From contig NZ_AP019740.1 in NCBI RefSeq assembly GCF_006757745.1, forward strand, positions 992,001-1,056,000: 64,000 bases of DNA. The letters are read 5' to 3'. Each line of letters begins with the position of its first letter. Position 1 is the first letter of the stretch. Below the pieces are notes generated by a model, which ran no database searches, was not told where the DNA came from, and was given only the letters and a program-made list of their open reading frames with translations. A program made the translations under genes and the position numbers. Origin of the DNA: Acinetobacter radioresistens DSM 6976 = NBRC 102413 = CIP 103788 (lineage in GTDB: Bacteria > Pseudomonadota > Gammaproteobacteria > Pseudomonadales > Moraxellaceae). Shown in pieces: positions 49,661-59,420 of this stretch.

Positions 49661-51115
49661 TCAGATCTTGGCGTGAGTTCCATATTTATCGATCATGATC
49701 GAACTTGCTTCATTTAAGCCAATTACTTCACAGGAAGTACCGCGTTCAGTAAATTTTTTGATGACGGAATCCAGCATGGCTACAGAGGTTACATCCCAAA
49801 TATGGGAATGGGTAAGATCAATAATTACTTTTTCCACCTGTTCATTAAAATTAAAACTCTGGTAAAAACGTTCGGATGAACTGAAAAAAATCTGCCCCAC
49901 CAAGCTGTAACTTCGGACACCTTCCTTTAAAGTAGATTCAACTCGAATATCATTTTCCAGTTTGTTGGCTAAAAACAGTGCAGAAAGCAATACACCAGTC
50001 AATACGCCCAAAGCCAGGTTATGAGTGGCAACTACGACCACCACAGTTGCGATCATTACACTGTTGCTACTCTTCGGGTTTTTATGAAACTGTATGACTG
50101 ATTGCCAGTTAAATGTGCTAATTGAAACCATAATCATGACTGCCACTAAAGCTGCCATTGGTATCAACTTAAGCCAATCACTGATAAATACCACCAGAAT
50201 TAAAAGAAATATCCCTGCACAAAAAGTCGATAAACGTTGTCGACCGCCAGATTTCACATTAATCATTGACTGTCCAATCATGGCACAGCCAGCCATACCC
50301 CCCATAAAGCCGGTAACAATATTTGCAATACCTTGTCCTTTACATTCTTGATGCTTATCACTTGAAGTATCAGTCATTTCATCCACAATACTGGCAGTCA
50401 TCATTGACTCTAAAAGGCCTACTGCAGCCAGAGCAATAGAATAAGGCAGAATAATTCTGAGCGTTTCAAGGTTAAGCGGAATGTCTGGTATAAGAAATAC
50501 AGCCAGACTATCAGGTAAAGTACCCATATCGCCTACAGTACGTATATCACTGTTTAACCAGATTGAAAGCAGGCTAATCACCACAATACACACCAACGGG
50601 GAAGGTAACCAGCTGCCAAGTCTTGGAACATAAGGAAATAGATAGATAATACTGAGGCCTAAAGCAACAAATAGATAAACCTGCCAGCTGACATTGATGA
50701 GTTCAGGTAATTGAGCCATAAAAATTAAAATGGCGAGGGCATTTACAAATCCAATCACCACAGATTTAGATACAAAACGCATCAGCTTGGCCAGTTTAAG
50801 GTAACCAGCCAGTATCTGGATGATGCCAGTCAGTATGGTAGCCGCAAGTAGATACTGTAATCCATGCTCTTTAACCAGATTAACCATAACTAAAGCCATA
50901 GCTCCAGTTGCAGCTGAAATCATGGCAGGTCTGCCCCCTACAATGGCAATTACTACTGCCATAGAAAATGAAGCATATAAACCGACTTGCGGATCGACTC
51001 CGGCAATAATTGAAAAGGCAATTGCCTCGGGAATAAGTGCCAGACCTACTACCAGTCCAGCCAGCACATCAGCACGAATGTTTGAAAACCACTGTTCACG
51101 GAAAGAAGACAACAT
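49661..51115 (-). CDS. SulP-family anion transporter with STAS domain
   Basis: 484 residues. About 11-12 hydrophobic segments start with [36 protein letters not shown], the SulP signature, and a C-terminal STAS domain follows (about 390-480, [23 protein letters not shown]). SulP proteins carry sulphate, bicarbonate or C4-dicarboxylates; the length and lack of a long linker resemble BicA-like bicarbonate carriers, but I cannot assign the ion. Single gene with nested inverted repeats upstream. Confidence 0.88.
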   Translation of the reverse strand: MLSSFREQWFSNIRADVLAGLVVGLALIPEAIAFSIIAGVDPQVGLYASFSMAVVIAIVGGRPAMISAATGAMALVMVNLVKEHGLQYLLAATILTGIIQILAGYLKLAKLMRFVSKSVVIGFVNALAILIFMAQLPELINVSWQVYLFVALGLSIIYLFPYVPRLGSWLPSPLVCIVVISLLSIWLNSDIRTVGDMGTLPDSLAVFLIPDIPLNLETLRIILPYSIALAAVGLLESMMTASIVDEMTDTSSDKHQECKGQGIANIVTGFMGGMAGCAMIGQSMINVKSGGRQRLSTFCAGIFLLILVVFISDWLKLIPMAALVAVMIMVSISTFNWQSVIQFHKNPKSSNSVMIATVVVVVATHNLALGVLTGVLLSALFLANKLENDIRVESTLKEGVRSYSLVGQIFFSSSERFYQSFNFNEQVEKVIIDLTHSHIWDVTSVAMLDSVIKKFTERGTSCEVIGLNEASSIMIDKYGTHAKI

Positions 51116-51442
51116 AAAGAAAGCCCGATTTTTATTGGAACAGGCGAGTGAGGTGACAATATTGTGAAAAAGACATAATTACGCCACACCACTAACCTTT
51201 AATATAGCAATGAGAAATTACTTCTAGGAAATGAGTAATCAAGGTGGCGTAAGAAACATAGAAAATAGTAAGAAGGTTTAGATTATAGGGCACCGAGAAT
51301 AACACGTTTCAAGTTCTTAGAAAATTGGTGCTGATCTTATCGGCCATAGTGTTAAAAGAAATTCAGTTTTAAAATGCATGAAGCATTACGCTCTTGATAA
51401 AATTACATCAAGATTTTTCGATAACAACTAAAGATAAGAGAT
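51116..51442. other. Spacer with nested inverted repeats upstream of the SulP gene
   Basis: 327 bp without a gene. TTACGCCAC (51179-51187) is the exact inverse of GTGGCGTAA (51244-51252), and within it ATTACT (51217-51222) pairs with AGTAAT (51234-51239). On the minus strand this lies about 65-140 bases upstream of the SulP start, so it may be a structured leader or operator pair. Confidence 0.4.
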
Positions 51443-51664
51443 ATGAAAACAGTTATAACGGTAATCGCAGCAGTTACAGTCGTCTCGGTAGGCTATATAA
51501 CCTATCATACTATTCAGCAAAAGCGTCAGCAGGAGATCAAGCAGGTCATCCAGGAAGCACAGAGCTCTTTAGAGCAGGCTCAGCACAACCCGCATCATCT
51601 CGAACGGAGTACTTTCCCGGCGTTTGATACTGCAGGGAAATCCGTTCAGACTGAAAAAATGTAG
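51443..51664 (+). CDS. Small single-membrane-segment protein (unknown function)
   Basis: 73 residues. A hydrophobic N-terminal segment (VITVIAAVTVVSVGYITY, about 4-21) is followed by a charged helix rich in Gln, Glu and Lys and a polar tail. AAGAGA precedes the ATG. No family recognised. Nothing in the neighbourhood suggests its role. Confidence 0.55.
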   Translation: MKTVITVIAAVTVVSVGYITYHTIQQKRQQEIKQVIQEAQSSLEQAQHNPHHLERSTFPAFDTAGKSVQTEKM

Positions 51665-52145
51665 AGATTTTTATACGTTTTTGGGGTTAACGGGAAAGAA
51701 AATAAAAAACTTGCAAGTTTATTTAAAATTAAGCGCCTGATTTTAAATATTTTAAAAACAGTAAGTGTTCCAAATTAATCTAAGAAGATTAAACCTGATA
51801 ATCAAAAATAAAATCAGTGTGTTATAATCTGGCCGAAAAAATTTAGCGGGTAGATTTAAGTTCGCACTTTTTTCTACAGGTTAGATGAAAAAGCTGCATA
51901 AGATGATGCAGCTTTTTTGTTTGCCTCGCCTATTAGTGGCACTCATCAAGTGTTTAGTAAGTTTGGGCTCAGGTGCAGCTTGAAGATGGGAAGTAATTAG
52001 GATGGCATAGGTCTTGCTGTTTTATCCAGAATTACTTGCACAATATCTGATTTTGATGCATTTAAATTTTATAGCAGTGTGGTGATTTGAGGCTTTTCAG
52101 GCCGAGGATTCAATCGCAAAGATCTTAATTCTCAGGGGCGATGTA
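51665..52145. other. Spacer with a candidate small RNA, upstream of the purine permease
   Basis: 480 bp without a gene. It contains a -10-like TATAAT and a strong terminator about 90 bases later (see next entry), then about 230 bases of leader before the permease ATG at 52146. I looked for a purine-riboswitch core and did not see one. Confidence 0.5.
51835..51918 (+). ncRNA. Candidate small RNA or attenuated leader upstream of the purine permease
   Basis: TATAAT at 51823-51828 should start an RNA at about 51835. It ends at a strong terminator, AAAAAGCTGCAT / ATGCAGCTTTTTT (51888-51918). An internal GTAGA / TCTAC pairing (51850 and 51873) is possible. The -35 is weak. Either a free-standing sRNA of about 85 bases or an attenuator for the permease gene 230 bases downstream. 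Confidence 0.45.
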
Positions 52146-53465
52146 ATGACAACTCCCAATACCTCAGCCGGTATGCTTGAGCGCTTGTTCAAGCTCAGCG
52201 AAAATAAAACCAGTTTTAGAACAGAAGTTCTAGCAGGTGTAACCACATTCTTGACAATGTGTTACATCATTATTGTTAATCCAATGATTTTATCCGAAAC
52301 CGGAATGGATCATGGAGCTGTCTTTGTCGCAACCTGTCTTGCAGCCGCAATTGGCTGTCTGGTTATGGGAATTGTGGCCAATTATCCAATTGCCCTTGCA
52401 CCAGGTATGGGACTAAATGCCTATTTTACTTATTCAGTGTGTTTAGGGATGGGGGTGCCTTGGCAAACGGCACTAGCTGCGGTATTTGTTTCAGGTCTGG
52501 TATTTATTGCTATCAGTATGTTCAAAATCCGTGAGGCAATCGTCAATGCCATTCCCATGTCATTAAAACTGGCGATTGGCGGCGGTATTGGGCTGTTTTT
52601 AGCCTTGGTCGCGCTTAAGAATGCCGGCATTATTGTAGATAATCCGGCTACTTTGGTGGGACTGGGCGATATCAAACAGCCAACAGTTTTACTGGCCCTG
52701 TTAGGTTTCTTTCTTATTGTGATCATGCACCATTTTAAGGTCCGTGGTGCAATCATTCTCAGTATTCTGGTCGTAACTGCAATTGCAACTGCTTTAGGCC
52801 TGAATGAATTTAAAGGTATAGTAGGCGCAGTGCCATCATTGGCTCCAACATTGTTACAAATGGACTTTGAGGGCCTGTTTACGGCCAGTCTGGTAGGGGT
52901 GATTTTTGTATTCTTCCTGGTTGACCTGTTTGATTCTACCGGTACTCTTGTAGGGGTTTCTCATCGTGCTGGCCTGCTTAAAGATGGCAAGTTACCACGC
53001 TTGAAGAAAGCATTATTTGCTGACTCTACTGCCATTGTAGCTGGGGCCGCACTAGGCACCTCATCCACTACGCCCTATATTGAATCTGCATCGGGTGTGG
53101 CTGCAGGCGGCCGTACTGGATTAACTGCTGTTGTCGTCGGTTTTATGTTTCTGGCGTGCTTGTTCCTGGCACCGTTAGCCCAGTCTGTACCGGGTTTCGC
53201 GACAGCGCCGGCTTTATTGTTTGTCGGGGTATTAATGATCCAGGGTATTACCCATATTGAATGGGATGATATTACTGAAGCGGTTCCTGCTTTCCTGACT
53301 ATCGTTTTCATGCCTTTTACCTATTCAATTGCTGATGGTATTGCTATGGGCTTTATCAGCTATGCACTGGTGAAGCTTTTTACAGGCAAAGCAAGTACGG
53401 TTCCTTACATGGTATGGATCATTGCCGTGTTATGGGTAATCAAATTTGTTGCTTTTGGTGGCTAA
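52146..53465 (+). CDS. Purine permease, NCS2 AzgA-like (hypoxanthine/guanine/adenine)
   Basis: 439 residues, about 12-13 hydrophobic segments. Family signatures: TEVLAGVTTFLTMCYIIIVNP, APGMGLNAYFTYSVCLGMG and FVFFLVDLFDSTGTLVGV. AzgA-like carriers import hypoxanthine, guanine or adenine with protons. The next gene is an adenine deaminase, which makes adenine the most sensible substrate: import and then deamination to hypoxanthine. A terminator lies between the two, so they may have separate promoters or read-through. Confidence 0.9.
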   Translation: MTTPNTSAGMLERLFKLSENKTSFRTEVLAGVTTFLTMCYIIIVNPMILSETGMDHGAVFVATCLAAAIGCLVMGIVANYPIALAPGMGLNAYFTYSVCLGMGVPWQTALAAVFVSGLVFIAISMFKIREAIVNAIPMSLKLAIGGGIGLFLALVALKNAGIIVDNPATLVGLGDIKQPTVLLALLGFFLIVIMHHFKVRGAIILSILVVTAIATALGLNEFKGIVGAVPSLAPTLLQMDFEGLFTASLVGVIFVFFLVDLFDSTGTLVGVSHRAGLLKDGKLPRLKKALFADSTAIVAGAALGTSSTTPYIESASGVAAGGRTGLTAVVVGFMFLACLFLAPLAQSVPGFATAPALLFVGVLMIQGITHIEWDDITEAVPAFLTIVFMPFTYSIADGIAMGFISYALVKLFTGKASTVPYMVWIIAVLWVIKFVAFGG

Positions 53466-53482
53466 TTTTTATACATCATTCA

Positions 53483-54537
<1,055 letters not shown>

Positions 54538-54549
54538 TCAAATAAAATG

Positions 54550-54595
54550 AAATCAATAGGTTTACTCTATGTAGGCCTGTTGATTTATTGTTATA
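54550..54595 (+). terminator. Possible terminator after adenine deaminase
   Basis: AAATCAATAGG / CCTGTTGATTT, 11 bp with one G-T pair; the T-run is interrupted. Confidence 0.45.
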
Positions 54596-54679
54596 AAAAG
54601 TAAGCTGAAAAAAATAGTGATAAAAGCCTTATATGATCAGGAAACAAATGTGCAATTTAACTGATCAATATTATTTATT

Positions 54680-55435
54680 ATGCCTGATTATCTTATTTTT
54701 ACAGATTTAGATGGAACACTATTAGGCCACGATACTTATACTTATACGGAAAATCTGGAGCTAATCAGACAGCTTAAAAGACGTTACCCTATTATTTTAT
54801 GCAGCAGTAAAACCGCATTAGAAATTAAAAATTTACAAAAAAAATTAGGTCTAGTAGATATGCCGTTTGTTGCAGAAAACGGGGCATATATATTTTTTAA
54901 TTCTTTCTATCAGTTTCAGAGTCCGGTCAGGCAGGCAGCCATTACTGAAGCATTACAACAACTCCGTATACAGTACCATTTGAATTTTCAGCTTTTTAGT
55001 GAATATACATCCCAGCAGATTGCTGAGTTAACCGGATTAAGCTTAGCTGAATCATGTCAAGCCCTACAACGGCTTTATAGTGAAGTGATTATCTGGGGTA
55101 GCAATCCACAATATGAACAGCAAATTATTGCCCGGCACTTGGCCAAAAACTTGCATATAGTACATGGCGGGCGCTTCAGTCATGTATTGAGTACAGCATG
55201 TGATAAATCTATAGCAGTACGCTGGCTACAGCAATTTTATCCAGCTGAAGCTGTCCGGATTGGCTTGGGAGACAGTGAGAATGATATTGATATGCTAAAA
55301 GCCTGTGAGCATGCTGTGGTTGTAAAGCGTCCTTATAAACCAGTCCTTCAATTTGCGCATAATTCTGTCTACTACACTCAGAAAATGGCTCCAGCAGGGT
55401 GGAAAGAAGGTCTTGAATACTTTTTACAACAATAA
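54680..55435 (+). CDS. HAD-type phosphatase, mannosyl/glucosyl-3-phosphoglycerate phosphatase
   Basis: 251 residues of the HAD IIB (Cof-like) group. The nucleophile motif FTDLDGTLLG, the Ser in ILCSSKTALEI and the C-terminal GLGDSENDIDML form a complete active site. The sequence SSKTALEIKNLQKKLGL...FVAENGAYIF is typical of mannosyl-3-phosphoglycerate phosphatases. Together with the next gene, 14 bases on, it forms a two-step route to glucosyl- or mannosylglycerate, a compatible solute. Confidence 0.85.
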   Translation: MPDYLIFTDLDGTLLGHDTYTYTENLELIRQLKRRYPIILCSSKTALEIKNLQKKLGLVDMPFVAENGAYIFFNSFYQFQSPVRQAAITEALQQLRIQYHLNFQLFSEYTSQQIAELTGLSLAESCQALQRLYSEVIIWGSNPQYEQQIIARHLAKNLHIVHGGRFSHVLSTACDKSIAVRWLQQFYPAEAVRIGLGDSENDIDMLKACEHAVVVKRPYKPVLQFAHNSVYYTQKMAPAGWKEGLEYFLQQ

Positions 55436-55449
55436 ATGGAGAGAAAATA

Positions 55450-56661
55450 ATGGTCGATTTTGCACAAGAAGGTATGATTACGACGATTCATGATCTAAAG
55501 CAGCGCCAGCTGGAAGATTATGAAAATGAATTGCGTGAATTTACTAAATATAGACCGGTTACCTTAGTTTTACCTTCACTTTATTCTGAGCTGGAAAGGC
55601 CTGCACTTACTAAAATTGTGCAGGAATTGAAAGAAGCTGATTATATCCAGCAGATTATCATCGGACTGGATCAAGCTAATCCTGAACAATTTAAGCATGC
55701 CAAGGAGTTTTTTTCCGAGCTACCTCAGCCGCATACCATTTTATGGAACGACGGACCGCGTTTACAGAAAATCCATCAGCATCTTGAAGAATTAAAAGTT
55801 GCACCTTCACAACGTGGAAAGGGCCGTAACGTCTGGTATTGTGCCGGCTATGCGCTAGCTGAAAGTAACAGTAAGGTCGTGGCACTCCATGACTGTGATA
55901 TCAGTACATATCAGCGTGATATGCTAGTGCGGTTGATTTACCCCATGGTTCATCCACAGTTTAATTTCCAGTTCTCTAACGGATATTATGCCCGCGTAGC
56001 TGAGCATAAAATGAATGGCAGGGTATCCCGTCTGCTGGTTTCTCCACTCTTACTTGCACTCAAGAAAGTCTTTGGTCCACTGGATTATCTGCTTTATCTT
56101 TCAGCCTTCCGTTATCCACTTTCAGGCGAAATGGCAATTCATCTGGATGCATTACGTGATTTAAAAGTTTCAGGTGACTGGGGGCTGGAAATTGGAGTTC
56201 TTTCTGAAATCTATCGTAATTATTCTACCAAACGGATCTGTCAGGTAGATATTGCTGACCGCTATGAACATAAGCATCAAAATGTAGTGAATTCAAATGG
56301 AGAGGGTGGCTTGAAGCGTATGAGCCGTGATATTGCTCTAGCACTTTTTCGTAAACTTGCCACGCTGGGCGTTCCAGTTAGCCTAGATAATATCCGGATT
56401 ATTCGTGCAACTTATTATCGAAATGCTTTAGATATGATTGATCACTATTATTATGATGCAATAACCAATGGTTTACATTATGACCGGCATAGTGAAGAAA
56501 ATACGGTTGAACTTTTTGCTCAGAGTATTGTTGAGGCGGGAGAGCAGTTTATGAATTTTCCAAATCAGCAGTCGTTTATTCCAAGCTGGAACCGCGTACA
56601 TTCAGCTTGTCCAAGTATTTATAAGGATATTAAACAGGCAGTAGCGCTCGATAATATGTGA
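55450..56661 (+). CDS. Glucosyl-3-phosphoglycerate synthase-type glycosyltransferase
   Basis: 403 residues, GT-A fold. The segment VTLVLPSLYSELERPALTKIVQEL opens the nucleotide-binding part, and HDCDISTYQRDMLVRLI carries the D-x-D metal motif. It should couple a sugar nucleotide (UDP-glucose if GpgS, GDP-mannose if MpgS) to 3-phosphoglycerate. GGAGAG lies 6 bases before the ATG. Co-transcribed with the phosphatase. I favour GpgS, but donor specificity cannot be read directly. Confidence 0.82.
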   Translation: MVDFAQEGMITTIHDLKQRQLEDYENELREFTKYRPVTLVLPSLYSELERPALTKIVQELKEADYIQQIIIGLDQANPEQFKHAKEFFSELPQPHTILWNDGPRLQKIHQHLEELKVAPSQRGKGRNVWYCAGYALAESNSKVVALHDCDISTYQRDMLVRLIYPMVHPQFNFQFSNGYYARVAEHKMNGRVSRLLVSPLLLALKKVFGPLDYLLYLSAFRYPLSGEMAIHLDALRDLKVSGDWGLEIGVLSEIYRNYSTKRICQVDIADRYEHKHQNVVNSNGEGGLKRMSRDIALALFRKLATLGVPVSLDNIRIIRATYYRNALDMIDHYYYDAITNGLHYDRHSEENTVELFAQSIVEAGEQFMNFPNQQSFIPSWNRVHSACPSIYKDIKQAVALDNM

Positions 56662-56764
56662 TTTGAAGATTCTTTAGGCAGTTATTTACATTTAACAGTG
56701 TTCAGATACTTCATAATCTTTAAAATTGGTCCAAAATTTATATATACACTGATAAAGGATAAAC

Positions 56765-57145
56765 ATGAAGAAATCTATATATGTACTGGCACCATTAGCC
56801 TTAATTTTATCGGCGTGTACAACTTCAGGAATAGAGCAATCGGCTAATACCACCACAACTACACAGCAATTAGGAGCAGCTGCCATTAAAGTGGCAGTAA
56901 ATGCAAAATGTAATACTGAACTAAACAACCAGCCCGCTTGGCAAAATATAACTAAGGTAATGACAGCTGAGCAGAAACAGGCAGTTCAGGCAGATATTTG
57001 TGGTTGTGTGAGTGATAAGGCTCCACAAAATATAACAACTGTGGATCTGGCTACAGCAGCGATTGATCCGGCTGCACGTACCGCCATCATAACCAATGCA
57101 GTCACTAAAACAATTAATGCATGTGTAGCAGAAGTTTTAAATTAA
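56765..57145 (+). CDS. Small lipoprotein with cysteine pairs (unknown function)
   Basis: 126 residues. A clear lipoprotein signal with lipobox LSAC (Cys18) is followed by a Thr-rich linker and a helical domain that has cysteines in NAKCNTEL, ADICGCVSD and NACVAEVL, so two disulphides are possible. A ribosome site AAGGAT is 5 bases upstream of the ATG. Family not recognised. Terminator follows. Confidence 0.7.
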   Translation: MKKSIYVLAPLALILSACTTSGIEQSANTTTTTQQLGAAAIKVAVNAKCNTELNNQPAWQNITKVMTAEQKQAVQADICGCVSDKAPQNITTVDLATAAIDPAARTAIITNAVTKTINACVAEVLN

Positions 57146-57160
57146 GTTTTTTCAGTATTG

Positions 57161-57190
57161 AGCAGGATGATACAATCAGCCTGCTTTTTT
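57161..57190 (+). terminator. Terminator after the lipoprotein gene
   Basis: AGCAGG-A-TGAT / ATCA-G-CCTGCT stem with one mismatch, followed by six T. Confidence 0.75.
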
Positions 57191-57206
57191 ATGAGTAAAT
57201 AGTTTG

Positions 57207-57782
57207 ATGAAAATTGCAGGTGTAGATGAAGCAGGGCGTGGACCATTGGTAGGTGCTGTCGTGGCAGCTGCAGTCATTCTCGATCCAGCTCGTCCAATCG
57301 AAGGTTTGAATGATTCCAAAAAACTGACAGAAAAAAAACGTGAAAAGCTTTTTGTCGAGATTCAGGAAAAAGCTTTGGCTTGGTGCATTGCAGAAGCAAG
57401 CGCTGCTGAAATTGATGAAATAAATATCTTGCAGGCTTCATTACTGGCAATGCGTCGTGCTGTGGAAGGTTTATCAATTCAACCGGATAAAGTGCTGGTC
57501 GATGGTAATAAAGAACCTGCTGGCCTAAAGATGAGCTGTGAAGCTGTAGTAGGAGGGGATGCTTTATACCAGGAAATTTCGGCCGCAAGTATTCTGGCTA
57601 AAGTAGCACGTGACCGGCAAATGGTCTTACTAGATCAACGTTACCCACATTACGGTTTTGCCAAACATAAAGGTTATCCGACCAAAGCTCATTTTGAGGC
57701 AATTGGTATACATGGTGTAATTGATGAGCATCGGCGTAGCTATGCGCCGGTTAAGAAGGTCTTGGCTTTGTTAAATGAGTAA
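57207..57782 (+). CDS. rnhB: Ribonuclease HII
   Basis: 191 residues. It cuts RNA-DNA hybrids and single ribonucleotides in DNA. The DEAGRG motif (Asp7-Glu8) holds two catalytic acids; [12 protein letters not shown] and [11 protein letters not shown] contain the others. A TTG just before the ATG is not needed. The ribosome site is weak, and the preceding terminator makes its own promoter likely. Confidence 0.95.
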   Translation: MKIAGVDEAGRGPLVGAVVAAAVILDPARPIEGLNDSKKLTEKKREKLFVEIQEKALAWCIAEASAAEIDEINILQASLLAMRRAVEGLSIQPDKVLVDGNKEPAGLKMSCEAVVGGDALYQEISAASILAKVARDRQMVLLDQRYPHYGFAKHKGYPTKAHFEAIGIHGVIDEHRRSYAPVKKVLALLNE

Positions 57783-57817
57783 TAATTTTATCTAATTTCT
57801 CAATCACCTTAAAATAT

Positions 57818-57842
57818 TAAAGCGGCCAATAAAGCCGCTTTA
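57818..57842. terminator. Bidirectional terminator between rnhB and csrA
   Basis: TAAAGCGGC / GCCGCTTTA stem with a 7-base loop between convergent genes; only short T-runs. Confidence 0.6.
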
Positions 57843-57863
57843 CTAATCAAGAATGGCCATCTG

Positions 57864-58118
57864 CTATCGATTAAAATCATTTTGTGAATAATTCTCATCT
57901 TCGAAAGAAGGCTGATAGTCTTGGTCGAGGTGTTGAAGATGTTCATGCATCGCACGTTCATGCTGAATACGTTGGTAAATCTCTTCCCGGTGAACAGATA
58001 CTTCTTTTGGAGCATTGACACCAATACGGACCTGGTTGCCCTTTACTCCAAGTACAGTAACACTGACTTGGTCCCCAATCATTAATGTTTCTCCGACGCG
58101 ACGGGTCAGAATCAGCAT
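57864..58118 (-). CDS. csrA: Carbon storage regulator CsrA
   Basis: 84 residues. CsrA binds GGA-containing hairpins in mRNA leaders and controls carbon metabolism, motility and virulence. The core [33 protein letters not shown] matches, with the RNA-binding [10 protein letters not shown]. The C-terminal 25 residues ([21 protein letters not shown]) extend past the 61-residue E. coli form, as usual for Acinetobacter. AAGGAG lies 6 bases before the ATG. A -10-like TATAAT on the minus strand (58210-58215) is retained between csrA and the IS5 element. Confidence 0.94.
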   Translation of the reverse strand: MLILTRRVGETLMIGDQVSVTVLGVKGNQVRIGVNAPKEVSVHREEIYQRIQHERAMHEHLQHLDQDYQPSFEDENYSQNDFNR

Positions 58119-58267
58119 GTTTATCTCCTTGCTAAACGCTAAACCTGCAAAAGCTCTAATCAAAAAAGCGAAAAGTCACAACCTTGGTATCAGAGAAAAT
58201 TTTAACAGGATTATATGACAAATTAGGTAGCTGAATAAATTCTACTAAAATTTTCCAATAACCTTAA

Positions 58268-58276
58268 TCGGTAATA
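58268..58276 (+). repeat. Target-site duplication, left copy
   Basis: TCGGTAATA, identical to 59316-59324, directly flanking the IS5-family element. Confidence 0.92.
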
Positions 58277-59315
58277 GGCTTTGTTGCACAAAGCTATTCT
58301 TGAAGGCTTCTTCAGTAATATAATTTCCAGATGAAGAAGCCTACACCTAAAATCTATCGTACAACCAATTGGTCCTCGTATAACCAAGCTTTAATCAAGC
58401 GAGGAAATATTTCAATCTGGTTTGATCCTAAGACGCAATGGTATGCACAACCACAAGGCAAGCAAGGACGAAATCAAACTTATTCCGATACAGCGATTCA
58501 ATGCTGTTTAATGATCAAATCTCTATTCCGTCTTTCTTTACGTATGGTTACTGGCTTTGTTCAAAGCCTGATTAAACTCTGTGGCTTGAATTGGACAGCA
58601 CCAGATTACTCCACCCTTTGTAGACGACAAAAGCATATTGATATTGCGATAAGCTATCAGAAAAGTCATGATGGGTTACACCTACTTGTCGACTCTACGG
58701 GTTTAAAGTTTTTAGGTGAAGGCGAATGGAAGCGTAAAAAACATCAGCCTGAATACCGTCGGCAATGGCGTAAACTGCATATTGGTATAGATGCTGAAAC
58801 ACTGCAAATACGTGCCGTTCAGCTTACTACAAATAATGTCAGTGATTCACAAGTACTAGGTGATTTACTGGATCAAATTCCACTAGATGAGCGAATAGAT
58901 TCTGTCTATACCGATGGCGCGTACGACACGAAGTGCTGCAGAAAAGTGATTTCAGATCGTCAAGCACATGCAGTAATTCCACCCAGAAAGAATGCCAAGC
59001 CCTGGAAAGATTCTAAAATAAGTTCAATAGAACGAAATGAGTTACTTCAAACGGTTAAACATTTAGGTAGAACCCTATGGAAAAAATGGTCGGGTTATCA
59101 CCGTCGTAGTTTGGTGGAAACCAAGATGCATTGCATCAAATTATTAGGTGATAGGCTGACGGCAAGACATTTTCAAAGTCAGGTCAATGAAATTCATGCG
59201 CGTGTGGCAGTTCTGAATAGATTTACGGAATTAGGTAGACCTCGCACCCAAGTTGTGTCTTAAATTTGAATGGATTGGGGAGAACTCAGCTTTTGAATGT
59301 TTATGCAACAAAGCC
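58277..59315 (+). mobile_element. IS5-family (IS903 group) insertion sequence, 1039 bp
   Basis: Terminal repeats GGCTTTGTTGCACAAA (left) and GGCTTTGTTGCATAAA (right, read inward), one transposase gene, and a perfect 9-bp target duplication TCGGTAATA. Terminal repeats and 9-bp duplication are those of the IS903 group. The length is as I recall for ISAba12-like elements, not checked. It lies between csrA and lysC. Confidence 0.93.
58331..59263 (+). CDS. IS5/IS903-family transposase
   Basis: 310 residues. The DDE triad is visible: Asp in HLLVDSTGLKFLG, Asp in SVYTDGAYDTKC, and Glu in YHRRSLVETKMHCIK, with the Y-R-E-K signature of the IS5 family. No frameshift or stop; probably active. It runs opposite to lysC and csrA. 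Confidence 0.93.
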   Translation: MKKPTPKIYRTTNWSSYNQALIKRGNISIWFDPKTQWYAQPQGKQGRNQTYSDTAIQCCLMIKSLFRLSLRMVTGFVQSLIKLCGLNWTAPDYSTLCRRQKHIDIAISYQKSHDGLHLLVDSTGLKFLGEGEWKRKKHQPEYRRQWRKLHIGIDAETLQIRAVQLTTNNVSDSQVLGDLLDQIPLDERIDSVYTDGAYDTKCCRKVISDRQAHAVIPPRKNAKPWKDSKISSIERNELLQTVKHLGRTLWKKWSGYHRRSLVETKMHCIKLLGDRLTARHFQSQVNEIHARVAVLNRFTELGRPRTQVVS

Positions 59316-59324
59316 TCGGTAATA
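59316..59324 (+). repeat. Target-site duplication, right copy
   Basis: TCGGTAATA, second copy of the 9-bp duplication made by the IS5-family element. Confidence 0.92.
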
Positions 59325-59330
59325 TAACAG

Positions 59331-59358
59331 AGCCACTATAGAAAAAACTATAGTGGCT
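59331..59358. terminator. Stem-loop after lysC
   Basis: AGCCACTATAG / CTATAGTGGCT, perfect 11-bp stem with A6 loop. T-rich tail is on the plus strand; on the lysC strand it is weak. Confidence 0.55.
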
Positions 59359-59420
59359 TTGATTTTTTATTCTTATTCTCTGAAAGAACAGTATAACTAT
59401 TGTTCTTTCAGAAAAGGCAC

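Noticed and set aside
51919..52145. Purine riboswitch before the purine permease
   Set aside because: I could not find the conserved three-way junction core or its loop sequences in the leader.
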